The notes under the pieces were generated by a model, which saw nothing but the letters and a program-made list of their open reading frames with translations, was not told where the DNA came from and searched no databases. A program made the position numbers and the translations under genes. DNA of 64,000 nt, from assembly GCF_003044275.1 (NCBI RefSeq), contig NZ_PZPL01000001.1, forward strand, positions 62,001-126,000, read 5' to 3'. The stretch comes from Rathayibacter caricis DSM 15933. GTDB lineage: Bacteria > Actinomycetota > Actinomycetes > Actinomycetales > Microbacteriaceae. Of this stretch, positions 1 through 7,783 are shown one piece after another; the first letter of the stretch is position 1; each line of letters opens with the position of its first letter.

Positions 1-256
1 TGCCGATCCCGTGGTCGATCGCGTCCTGCGGCCCCCGGATCGCGACCTCTTCGCCGTCGATCTCGATCCGACCGGCGTCGAGCGGGAACGCGCCGAACAG
101 CAGGTTCATCAGAGTGGTCTTGCCCGTGCCGTTCTCGCCCACCAGGGCGACCACCTCGCCGGCGCCGACGTCGAGCGAGACGTCGGCGACCGCCAGGACG
201 CCGGAGGAGGCGAAGTACTTCCGCAGGCCGTCGAGCCGGAGGAACGGAGTGGTCAT
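1..256 (-). CDS. ABC transporter ATP-binding protein (BMP/nucleoside-type), partial
   Basis: This is the N-terminal 85 residues of an ABC ATPase; the rest lies beyond the left edge of the window. The Walker A motif GENGTGKTT is visible around residue 40, followed by the usual LMNLLFG and GRIEIDGE stretch. It is the last visible gene of an operon running leftwards from two permeases and a BMP-family binding lipoprotein, so it should energise that importer. BMP-linked ATPases normally carry two nucleotide-binding domains, so most of the gene is probably missing here. The start is the ATG at 256, the first one in frame. Confidence 0.85.
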   Translation of the reverse strand, partial: MTTPFLRLDGLRKYFASSGVLAVADVSLDVGAGEVVALVGENGTGKTTLMNLLFGAFPLDAGRIEIDGEEVAIRGPQDAIDHGIG

Positions 257-357
257 GGAGGGGCCTTCCTGGTGCGGGTGCCGCGGCGGGGCGCGAGAGG
301 GGGAGCGCAGGAGCCGCCGACCGGGGGGTGATCGGCGACTCCTGCGGTCGGGGCGGA

Positions 358-1458
358 TCAGCCGGCGAAGGGCGAGCAGGCGTCCGAGTCGGGGGCGTTC
401 AGGGCGTCGCAGACCTCGAACGAGCCGTCGAGGATCCGCGTCTCGTAGTCGGCGACGGTGCTCTTGGCGGCGGCCACGGGCTCGGCGAGCTCGGGGTGGG
501 CGTCCTCGAAGACCGTGGAGCCCTCGTCCCACGAGAGCCCGGTCGCGCCCTCGGCGAGTCCGACGTTGGTGGCGCCCGAGGTGAACTCCCCCTCCTGCGC
601 CGAGGAGATCATCGTGAGGACGTTGGCGTCGACGTGCTTCATCATCGAGGTGATGACCGTGCCGGGCGCGACGGAGTCCTGGTCGCTGTCGACACCGATG
701 GCGTAGAAGCCCTCCTCCTCCGCGGCCTCGATGACCCCGGTGCCCGAGCCGCCCGCGACCTGGAAGATCACGTCGACCCCGTCGCTGTGCATGTCGAGGG
801 CGGTCGACTTGCCCAGCGCCGGATCGTTGAAGGTGAAGTTGAGGTAGGTGCGCTGCACGGTGCAGTCGCCGCACGCCTCCTTGACGCCCTGCTCGTACGC
901 CCAGGCGAACTGGTTGAGCCCCGGAGCGTCGCCGCCGACGACCGCGCCGACCTTCTTGGTGGTGGTCATCGTGCCCGCGACCAGGCCCGCCAGGAAGCTG
1001 CCCTCGTGGGTGTTGATCGTGTAGAGCTCGAGGTTGTCGGGCACCTCGGAGTCCTCGAGGCTCTGGTCCGGCATGCCGATCTTCTGGTCCGGGTACTGCT
1101 CGGCGATCGCGATGACGGTGTCCAGCGGCAGGGTGATGCTCAGCACGAGGTCCGGCGAGGTCTGGATGGCCGAGCGGAGGAGGGTCTCGCCCTGCGCCAC
1201 GTCGGGCGCCTCGATGTGCGAGGTCGCGACCCCGAGGGTGTCCTTCGCCTCGGTGAGGCCGGCCAGGGCGGAGTCGGTGTAGGAGAGGTCGCCCGCGACG
1301 CCGCCGACCAGCGCGACGGTGTAGGCGTCGGAGTCGGGGGCCGCGGTCGAGGCGGAGCCGCCGCCGCTGCAGGCCGAGAGGGCGAGGGCCGTGACGGCCA
1401 GGGCGGAGAGGGCGGACGCCTGCCGGACGCGGCGGCGGGAGGGTGCGGGGAGGGTCAT
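358..1458 (-). CDS. BMP family ABC transporter substrate-binding lipoprotein
   Basis: This is a 366-residue extracellular solute-binding protein of the Bmp/Med/PnrA family. The N-terminus has Arg residues, a hydrophobic stretch and the lipobox LSAC with Cys30, so it should be a membrane-anchored lipoprotein facing outward. Family features include the VGGVAGDLSYTDSA-like first strand and the VDVIFQVAGGSGTGVIEAA region. Family members mostly bind nucleosides, but the actual ligand cannot be read from sequence. It lies between the permeases (1523-3660) and the ATPase (1-256) in one operon. The adjacent LacI regulator and creatininase-like hydrolase suggest the ligand is catabolised. Confidence 0.9.
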   Translation of the reverse strand: MTLPAPSRRRVRQASALSALAVTALALSACSGGGSASTAAPDSDAYTVALVGGVAGDLSYTDSALAGLTEAKDTLGVATSHIEAPDVAQGETLLRSAIQTSPDLVLSITLPLDTVIAIAEQYPDQKIGMPDQSLEDSEVPDNLELYTINTHEGSFLAGLVAGTMTTTKKVGAVVGGDAPGLNQFAWAYEQGVKEACGDCTVQRTYLNFTFNDPALGKSTALDMHSDGVDVIFQVAGGSGTGVIEAAEEEGFYAIGVDSDQDSVAPGTVITSMMKHVDANVLTMISSAQEGEFTSGATNVGLAEGATGLSWDEGSTVFEDAHPELAEPVAAAKSTVADYETRILDGSFEVCDALNAPDSDACSPFAG

Positions 1459-1522
1459 GGCTGTGTCCTTCGTTCTCGTCGGGTGCGGGGTGGGAGGGAG
1501 GGGCGAGAGGGCGGCGCGAGCG

Positions 1523-2482
1523 TCAGCGCAGAGCGCCGGCCAGCTGGCGGCGGGCGCGGCGGGGCAGGCCGAGGGTCTCCTTGGCGCGGAGTCCGCGGTA
1601 GCCGACGAAGCCGAGCACGAGGAGCGTCGCGGCCATCGGGATGAGCTGCACGAGGACCTGGGGCAGGTCGGTGGTGCTCTGCAGGCGGATCGCGAAGGCG
1701 TCGGAGAAGCCGAAGAGGAGGGACGCCGGCACGAGGAACACGGGGCGGTTCACCGCGAGCAGCGCCGCGGTGATCGCGATCCAGCCGGCGCCGTCGGTCA
1801 TGTTGCGGGCGAAGAGCCCGAGCTCGCCGACCGTCAGGAACGCGCCTCCGAGAGCGGCGAGGGCGCCGGAGCCGACCAGCGAGAGCGTCTGCACCCGCTC
1901 GACCGAGATGCCCGCGGCGGCCGCGGCTCCCGGAGCCTCGCCCACCGCCAGGAGGTGGCGGCCGGGCCGGTAGCGGAAGAGCAGGCCGAACGCGGCCGCG
2001 AGCGCGAACGCGAGGTAGACCAGCGCGTTGTAGCCGCTGAGCAGCGGGCCGAGCACGGGCACGCCCTCGAGGAACGGCAGCGGGATCGACGGCAGCGTCG
2101 CGACGTCGGGGGTCCAGACGCCCACGCCCCCGAAGAACTGACGCATGAGGTAGATCGACAGCTCCAGCAGCAGCATGTTGAGCCCGATCGCGAAGACGAT
2201 CAGGTCGACCCCGACGCGGTGCGCGAGGGCCATCAGCCCGCCGGTGAGCGCTCCGGCCAGCGCGGCGATCACGACGGCGAGCAGCTGCGACCCGGTGCCG
2301 TCGAGAGCGACGAGTCCGACGAACGCTCCGACCAGCATCTTCGCCTCGATCGCGAGGTTCAGGACTCCGGCCCGCGAGCTGAGCGCGGCGGCGAGGGCGC
2401 CGAAGAGGATCGGGGTGGTGAGCTGGATCCCGTTGTGGATGAGCTCGGGGGTCAGGAGGGCGAGGAGGAAGTCCATGCTCAC
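1523..2482 (-). CDS. ABC transporter permease (BMP/nucleoside-type, second subunit)
   Basis: This is a 319-residue polytopic inner-membrane permease of the BPD_transp_2 type, hydrophobic through most of its length. It contains the family's NLAIEAKMLVGAF and GAGWIAITAALLA segments. Its ATG overlaps the stop of the preceding permease gene (ATGA at 2479-2482), indicating translational coupling and a 1:1 heterodimeric channel. In nucleoside importers this subunit (NupQ/YufQ-like) is the shorter of the two permeases, as here. The binding lipoprotein gene follows 64 bases downstream. Confidence 0.9.
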   Translation of the reverse strand: MSMDFLLALLTPELIHNGIQLTTPILFGALAAALSSRAGVLNLAIEAKMLVGAFVGLVALDGTGSQLLAVVIAALAGALTGGLMALAHRVGVDLIVFAIGLNMLLLELSIYLMRQFFGGVGVWTPDVATLPSIPLPFLEGVPVLGPLLSGYNALVYLAFALAAAFGLLFRYRPGRHLLAVGEAPGAAAAAGISVERVQTLSLVGSGALAALGGAFLTVGELGLFARNMTDGAGWIAITAALLAVNRPVFLVPASLLFGFSDAFAIRLQSTTDLPQVLVQLIPMAATLLVLGFVGYRGLRAKETLGLPRRARRQLAGALR

Positions 2483-3660
2483 TCCTCGTTCCGGGCGGCC
2501 GCGTGGGCGCGGACCTCGTCGGGGTCCGGCGGGGTGTCGACCGGTTCCGGGGGCGGCGGAGCGGCGGCCGCCCGCGCGGCGATCTCGCGGGCGCCCCGGC
2601 GCTTGCTGAGCCAGAGCTCCAGGCGTCCGGCGAGCGGTGTCTGGATCGCGACGAGGAGGATCATCAGCGCGAGGATCACGGCGCCGATCTCGCGCGGCAC
2701 GCCCATCAGGATCTGCAGCCCGTTGATCGCGCCGACGGTGATCGCCGAGAACAGGATCGCGGCGAGGGACCCGCCGATCACGGTGGTGCCTCCGAGGATC
2801 GCCGCCGTCAGCCCGTTGAAGCCGGTGCCGTCCAGGAACCCGTCGATCACGCGGTAGTTCATGCCGAGGACCTGGATGCCGCCGCCGATGCCGGCGAGGG
2901 CTCCTCCGAGGGCGGCCGCGCGGAGCACGGCCGTGCGGGTGCGCATCCCGGAGTAGCGGGCGAAGACGGGCGCCTCGCCCGCCATCCGCTGCTCGTAGCC
3001 CCAGGTGGTGCGGGACATGTACACCGCGACGATCGCCACGAAGGCGAGGGCCACGACGAGGTTCGCGCCGAGCTTGGTCGCGGTGTCGAAGATGGGGAGC
3101 CGCGCCGTCTCGTCGATCTGCGGCGTGTAGGAGGCCGTCCCGCCCGTGTCCCGCAGCGGGTAGTTGATGAGGAAGCTCAGCAGCAGGGCGACCATCGAGT
3201 TGAGGATGATGCTGACGATCAGCTCGTTCGCTCCGAGGAAGACGCGGAAGATCGCGGGGACGAGTCCGACCAGCGCTCCCGCGACGCCCGCGGCCAGCAG
3301 CGCGACGATCGGGTGCAGCCCTCCGGGGAGCTGGACCTGGTAGCCCACGACGACCGCCGCGACGGCTCCGAGCCCGTACTGCCCCTCCTGGCCGATGCTG
3401 AACAGGCCCGCCCGCAGGACCATGACGGCGCCGAGCGTGGTCATGATCAGCGGCGTCGCCGTCGTGAGCACGGTGCCGAAGTTGCAGTACCCGGGATCGC
3501 AGGTGAAGGCGGCGCGGCCGATCGCCGCCATCGCGTCGACGGGCGAGCGCCCGGACACCGTGATCAGGATCGCTCCGATGACCAGCGCCAGCAGAACGGC
3601 GACGACGGGGACGGAGACGCGCTGGGCGGCGCGGGCGAGATCGAGGTCTTTCACGGTCAC
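2479..3660 (-). CDS. ABC transporter permease (BMP/nucleoside-type, first subunit)
   Basis: This is a 393-residue polytopic permease, the longer partner (NupP/YufP-like) of the following gene. Hydrophobic helices carry family segments such as SIGQEGQYGLGA and GFNGLTAAILGG, and the C-terminus is a Pro/Ala-rich cytoplasmic tail. An in-frame ATG exists at 3696 but sits inside a LacI-type palindrome (3680-3695), so it is more likely promoter/leader DNA. The GTG at 3660 has a GGAAG sequence five bases upstream and is preferred. This is the first gene of the importer operon, directly downstream of the operator. Confidence 0.85.
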   Translation of the reverse strand: MTVKDLDLARAAQRVSVPVVAVLLALVIGAILITVSGRSPVDAMAAIGRAAFTCDPGYCNFGTVLTTATPLIMTTLGAVMVLRAGLFSIGQEGQYGLGAVAAVVVGYQVQLPGGLHPIVALLAAGVAGALVGLVPAIFRVFLGANELIVSIILNSMVALLLSFLINYPLRDTGGTASYTPQIDETARLPIFDTATKLGANLVVALAFVAIVAVYMSRTTWGYEQRMAGEAPVFARYSGMRTRTAVLRAAALGGALAGIGGGIQVLGMNYRVIDGFLDGTGFNGLTAAILGGTTVIGGSLAAILFSAITVGAINGLQILMGVPREIGAVILALMILLVAIQTPLAGRLELWLSKRRGAREIAARAAAAPPPPEPVDTPPDPDEVRAHAAARNEE

Positions 3661-3679
3661 CTGGTCTTCCGGTCGGGTG

Positions 3680-3695
3680 TGCAAAAGGTTTTGCA
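3680..3695. promoter_or_regulatory. LacI-type operator upstream of the BMP transporter operon
   Basis: The 16-base near-perfect palindrome TGCAAAAGGTTTTGCA mismatches only at its centre. It lies 20 bases upstream of the first permease start. A close relative (TGCAAAGCGTTTTGCA) precedes the divergent LacI gene, so both are probably bound by that regulator. Binding is inferred from sequence symmetry and placement. Confidence 0.75.
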
Positions 3696-3903
3696 TTCGG
3701 GGTATCGCACCTGAGGAGGATTTCCCGAGCCTAGGGTCGGCGCGGTGCCCGACAGTCCCCGAGTGACGCTTCGTAATGGGGTCTTCTTCCCGCGGAAACG
3801 GTTCGGAAACGCGGGGTGACAACTCCCCCGATCCGGGGGGCGACGGTGAGCGCCCTCTGCGGTCGGGCGAAGAGCGGCGCTTCTGTGATGTGATGGAATG
3901 CGG

Positions 3904-3919
3904 TGCAAAGCGTTTTGCA
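3904..3919. promoter_or_regulatory. LacI-type operator upstream of the lacI-family gene
   Basis: The palindrome TGCAAAGCGTTTTGCA has a central CG, typical of LacI-family sites. It ends 22 bases before the start codon of the LacI-family gene and matches the operator at 3680-3695 in 14 of 16 positions. It suggests autoregulation together with control of the divergent transporter operon. Confidence 0.75.
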
Positions 3920-3941
3920 GGGCGAGGGAGTCGAGGCGACG

Positions 3942-4943
3942 ATGCGAGCGGGCAGACCGACCATGCAGCAGATCGCGCAGTCGGCCGGGGTCAGCGTGAC
4001 GACGGTCTCGCACGTGCTCTCGGGCAAGCGCCCGGTGAATCCGCGCACGGCCGAGCGGATCCTCGCGATCATCCGGCAGGCGGGCTACGTCCCCGACTCG
4101 GCGGCCCGCACCCTCCAGTCCGGGCGGAGCCGGCTGCTCGCCGTCGCGGTGCCGGACATCACCACCTCCTACTTCAGCCGCATCGCGAAGGGCGTCGAGC
4201 TGGTCGCGGGTCCGCTCGACTACGGTGTGCTGATCTGCAGCACGTCCTTCGGCGGCCATCGCCATCGGCGCTACCTCGATCTGCTGCGGAACCGCACGGT
4301 CGACGGCCTCGTCTACGTCGCGAGCGACTCCCCCGTCGATGCGGAGGAGCTGCGGCCGTTCGCCGCCGAGTACCCGCTCGTGCTCGCCGACGAGGAGATC
4401 CCGTCGCTCGAGAACGTGACCGTCGTCACCTCGGACAACCGGCGAGGAGGGCGCCTGGCCGGAGAGCATCTGGCCGCGCTCGGGCACGAGCGGGTTCTGA
4501 TCATCGCCGGGCCGCGCGGCCTGGTCTCGACGCGGGACCGCACCGCGGGCGTCCGGGAGTCGTTCCCCGACGCGCTGATGCTCACCGGCGACTACTCCGC
4601 GCCGTCGGGGGCCGCTCTCCTGGACGAGGCGCTGCGCAGCGGCACGCCGTTCACGGCGATCGCCGCCGGCAACGACGAGATCGCGATCGGAGCCGTCGAC
4701 CGGCTGCGGACCGCGGGCCTCCGGGTTCCGCAGGACGTCTCGGTGATCGGCTTCGACGACATCGAGTCGGCGGCGCTCGTCGGGCTGACCACGATCCGGC
4801 AGCCCGCCGTCGCGATGGGATCCCGGGCGGCTCGACTGCTGCTGGACGCCCTGGCGGATCCGGGGGAGGCCCGGGTGCGGGAGAAGCTGCCGGTCGAGCT
4901 CGTGGAGCGGACCTCGACGGCCGCGGTGGCGGGGTCCCGGTGA
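3942..4943 (+). CDS. LacI family transcriptional regulator
   Basis: This is a 333-residue repressor. The N-terminal helix-turn-helix (MQQIAQSAGVSVTTVSHVLSG) and hinge helix are followed by a periplasmic-binding-like effector domain ending in the conserved SVIGFDDIESAALVGLTTI region. The ATG at 3942 (MRAGRPTMQQ) follows a GAGG five bases upstream; an in-frame ATG at 3903 overlaps the operator and is unlikely. It is divergent from the BMP transporter operon, and both promoters carry the same palindrome, so it is the probable local regulator, with the transported compound or its product as inducer. Confidence 0.9.
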   Translation: MRAGRPTMQQIAQSAGVSVTTVSHVLSGKRPVNPRTAERILAIIRQAGYVPDSAARTLQSGRSRLLAVAVPDITTSYFSRIAKGVELVAGPLDYGVLICSTSFGGHRHRRYLDLLRNRTVDGLVYVASDSPVDAEELRPFAAEYPLVLADEEIPSLENVTVVTSDNRRGGRLAGEHLAALGHERVLIIAGPRGLVSTRDRTAGVRESFPDALMLTGDYSAPSGAALLDEALRSGTPFTAIAAGNDEIAIGAVDRLRTAGLRVPQDVSVIGFDDIESAALVGLTTIRQPAVAMGSRAARLLLDALADPGEARVREKLPVELVERTSTAAVAGSR

Positions 4944-4973
4944 CCCGTCGTCACTGAGGAGGCGCGGCTCCGC

Positions 4974-5687
4974 TCACCGGAGAGCCGTGCGCACCGCCTC
5001 GACCGACGCCTCGACCACCGCCTCCAGGATCGCCTCGCCCTTCTCGGCGGACGCCGAGGTCGGATCGCCGAAGACGGCCGACTCCGAGAAGGGGTGGAGC
5101 GGCATCTCGACGGTGCCGAACTCCGGCGGGAAGTCCGGGTAGCAGACGACGTAGCACTCGCGCAGCACCAGCTCGGGAGCGAGGGCCAGGACCAGCGAGG
5201 TCTCGAGCTCCTCCGCGTGCGCGAGTCCGGATGCGGCGGGGCGGGATTCGCGGACCCTCGCGGCCGCCTCCTCGAAGCCGGGGTAGTCGAGCAGCAGCAC
5301 CTCGATCCCGTCGGCGGTGAGCACGTCGACCGCTGCGCGCAGCGGGGCGCGGTTGCCGTAGTCGCCGTTGACGATCACGAGGAGGCCCACGCCCGAGGCC
5401 GCGAGCGCCCGCGCGATGTCGACGGCGACCGCCGTCACGGTCGGCGCCGACAGCGAGACGGTGCCCGGATAGCCGGCGGTGCCGGCCGTCGCCCCGTAGG
5501 GGATCGCCGGCAGGAGCAGCGCGTCGAGACGGTGCGCCATCCGCTCGGCGACCGCTTCGGCGACGAGCGTGTCGGTCGAGAGCGGCAGGTGCAGCCCGTG
5601 CGCCTCGAGCGCGCCGAAGGGCAGCAGTGCGAGCACCGGACGGCGGTCCCGGATGAGGTCCCAGGGGATGTCGTTCGCTCGCAGCAT
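4974..5687 (-). CDS. Creatininase family amidohydrolase
   Basis: This is a 237-residue cytoplasmic metal-dependent amidohydrolase. Family signatures are LLPFGALEAHGLHLPLSTDT near the N-terminus (Glu, His and Asp metal ligands) and the HAEELETSLVL segment. The usual NGHGGN loop reads NGDYGN here, replacing a His with Asp, so substrate or metal coordination may differ from classical creatininase. The ATG at 5687 is chosen because AGGATGG lies upstream; an in-frame ATG at 5696 is possible. It converges on the LacI gene and adjoins the BMP importer, suggesting hydrolysis of an imported cyclic amide or related compound (inference). Confidence 0.85.
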   Translation of the reverse strand: MLRANDIPWDLIRDRRPVLALLPFGALEAHGLHLPLSTDTLVAEAVAERMAHRLDALLLPAIPYGATAGTAGYPGTVSLSAPTVTAVAVDIARALAASGVGLLVIVNGDYGNRAPLRAAVDVLTADGIEVLLLDYPGFEEAAARVRESRPAASGLAHAEELETSLVLALAPELVLRECYVVCYPDFPPEFGTVEMPLHPFSESAVFGDPTSASAEKGEAILEAVVEASVEAVRTALR

Positions 5688-5725
5688 GCCGACCATCCTG
5701 GCGCACGGCGCGGCACGGCGGGCAA

Positions 5726-5752
5726 GCAGGCAGGCAGGCAGGCAGGCAGGCA
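5726..5752. repeat. Tetranucleotide microsatellite (GCAG)n
   Basis: Nearly seven perfect tandem copies of the 4-base unit GCAG lie just upstream of the creatininase start. Such tracts are slippage-prone. The copy number could alter the spacing of the promoter or leader of that gene. Confidence 0.9.
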
Positions 5753-6130
5753 CAGCGCGATACGACACAGCGCGGCACGACGCCGCGCGAAGCTGCGGGC
5801 ACATCACTGCGCGGCCCCGGACGGCGAGACCCAGCAGAGCGCGCGTCAGAAGACTGTCGCCAGCGGTACGGCGAATCGCGCGGCAGGGCAGGCCGCGGCA
5901 CGGCCCGGCACGACGCGCACTCCACGACACGGCGCGACAGGGCACAGCGCGACGCGCGCAAGACACGACGCAGCGATACACGGCGATACACGGCGCTGCA
6001 CAGCCGAGGACGGCAGGACCCAGCAGGGCGCGCCACGGCAGAACGGAGGACCGCACTCCTTCCCACGGCGAAGCGGGGGCACGGCCGGGCCCGGGACGCA
6101 CACCGCGCGGTCGGGTCGGGTAGCACCGTG
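5753..6130. other. Non-coding T-poor degenerate repeat tract
   Basis: I see no convincing gene in the whole interval from 5688 to 6201. The + strand is extremely poor in T (for example one T in 60 bases at 5881-5940) and made of degenerate CGGCACGAC/ACACGGCG-like words. A 26-base imperfect direct repeat occurs at 5819-5844 and 6008-6033, and a perfect 10-base tandem (GATACACGGC) at about 5975-5994. Open frames run on both strands only because stop codons need T or A. Confidence 0.7.
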
Positions 6131-6201
6131 ATCAGCACGGTCGTCGGCCGAACGACGCCACTCCGGTCGCGCGGGGCGCTTCGCTGGTCGACGGCCCCGG
6201 T

Positions 6202-7548
6202 TCAGAACGGAGGCGGCTCCGTGAACCGCGGTTCGGGTCGGAGGCGCGCGGGGTCAGCGAGGAGGGTCTCCGGTCGTGTGGTGATGCGGCGTCCGGTGGG
6301 GGTGGTCCAGTCGGCGGTGCCGTCCGGGTGGAGGACGTAGGTCCAGCGGTCGCCGTGGCGGACGTGGTGGTGGGCGGTGCAGAGGGAGGCGAGGTTGTCG
6401 AGGCTCGTCTGCCCGCCGTGGCGCCATTCGAGGGTGTGGTCGGCTTCGGCTCGTGAGGCGGGGCGGGTGCAGCCGGGGAAGCGGCAGGTCCGGTCGCGCA
6501 GGTGGAGGGCGAGCCGCATCCGCGGTGGCGGAAGACGGTGGCTGCGGCCGACCGAGAGCACGGTGCCCGTGTCGGGGTCTGTCAGAACGCGGGTGATAGT
6601 GGAGGCGGCTCCGGCGAGTTCGCGGGCGACGTCGGCCGGGATGAGGCCGTACCCGTCGAGGTCGGCGGGGGCGTCGTCGCGGCCGGTGGCGGTGCTCGCG
6701 GCGAGGGTCAACCGGACCTCAGCGCGCACTCCGGGGACGAACGTCGGAGTGGCCGCATCGCCGGGTGCAGCGCCGACGACATCCGGTGCGGTGCCCGTGA
6801 CGTCGCCGTCGCAGAGCAGGTCGGTGAGCGCGTCGGCGCGCAGCTGCGCGAGGGTGCGGGCGTCGTCCGGCCGGCCGGCCTCCCCTCCTCCGCTGTCGGT
6901 CCCGTCGCGCAGGCAGCGGGCGATGCGGTCCAGCCGTGCGTACGCGCCGACGGCGACCGGGGCGGGCAGCAGTGCGCACAGCAGCGCCATGCCGTCCGCG
7001 TCCGGGACCAGCCAGACCGCGCGATCCTCCCGAGCCCGCGCATGCCGCGCAGCGAGCGGCTCGACGTGCAGCTCATCGCGCAGTCGCGCCACCCGGCGCC
7101 GCAGCTGCGTGGGCGTCAGTACGAGCGCCAGCTCGCACGCCCGCTCGTCGAACACCGCCCGCGACTCCGGCGGCAGGCTGCCGGCGGTCGCGCAGATGAT
7201 CCGGCCCGCCTCCCACCGCAGCCTCGCCCCAGCGAGCGCCTCCCGCGTGCGCGGGAGATCCTCGATCAGCAGCCGCGCGTCCTCCAGATCCCGGGACACC
7301 ACCCGCTCCGACACCCCGCACCCCACCGCGAGCTCCGCCCGGACCGAGCGCTCCACCAGATCCGCCGAACCGCCCCGCGGCAGACCCCGCGCGAACGCCT
7401 CCGGACACGACACCGCCGCTCGGTACGCCGCATGCAGCTCCACCGCCGCCGCCAGCAGCACCGGCGCCGCCGACCGCGCCAACTCACCCGCCCGATCCCC
7501 GCGCTCCCGCACGACCTCGAGCACCTCCACCACTTCTGATCCCGTCAT
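6202..7548 (-). CDS. DUF222 / HNH endonuclease domain protein
   Basis: This is a 448-residue protein of the DUF222-HNH (13E12-repeat-like) family, abundant in actinobacteria. An alpha-helical DUF222 region occupies roughly the first 330 residues. It is followed by a treble-clef HNH nuclease with CRFPGC, the EADHTLEWRHGG metal/catalytic core and LCTAHHHVRHG. All zinc-binding Cys and the HNH His residues appear intact. The cellular role of the family is unsettled. The ATG at 7548 has no good Shine-Dalgarno and may be leaderless. It is separated from neighbours by non-coding DNA on both sides and is probably monocistronic. Confidence 0.9.
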   Translation of the reverse strand: MTGSEVVEVLEVVRERGDRAGELARSAAPVLLAAAVELHAAYRAAVSCPEAFARGLPRGGSADLVERSVRAELAVGCGVSERVVSRDLEDARLLIEDLPRTREALAGARLRWEAGRIICATAGSLPPESRAVFDERACELALVLTPTQLRRRVARLRDELHVEPLAARHARAREDRAVWLVPDADGMALLCALLPAPVAVGAYARLDRIARCLRDGTDSGGGEAGRPDDARTLAQLRADALTDLLCDGDVTGTAPDVVGAAPGDAATPTFVPGVRAEVRLTLAASTATGRDDAPADLDGYGLIPADVARELAGAASTITRVLTDPDTGTVLSVGRSHRLPPPRMRLALHLRDRTCRFPGCTRPASRAEADHTLEWRHGGQTSLDNLASLCTAHHHVRHGDRWTYVLHPDGTADWTTPTGRRITTRPETLLADPARLRPEPRFTEPPPF

Positions 7549-7783
7549 ACGAGTACGAAACCAGTGACTACTGACATCCGCTCATGTTCTCGCGGTGCCG
7601 CGAGCGGTTCACGCCAGGGACGCGCCACACCGCTGCCGCACCGGCCCCGACCTCTCGAGCGACCGCGATCACCGACGAAGCCCTGCGACCGGAAGCCGCT
7701 CCGATCGCTCCGTCCGCGACTCCGACCGCACGCCCGCGCCGCCCCCTCGCCGCACAGGAACACCCTCCGACAGGAGCACACCC

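Noticed and set aside
3661..3696. ATG at 3696 as the start of the first BMP permease
   Set aside because: It lies within the LacI-type operator and adds residues not needed for the permease. GTG at 3660 has a ribosome site.
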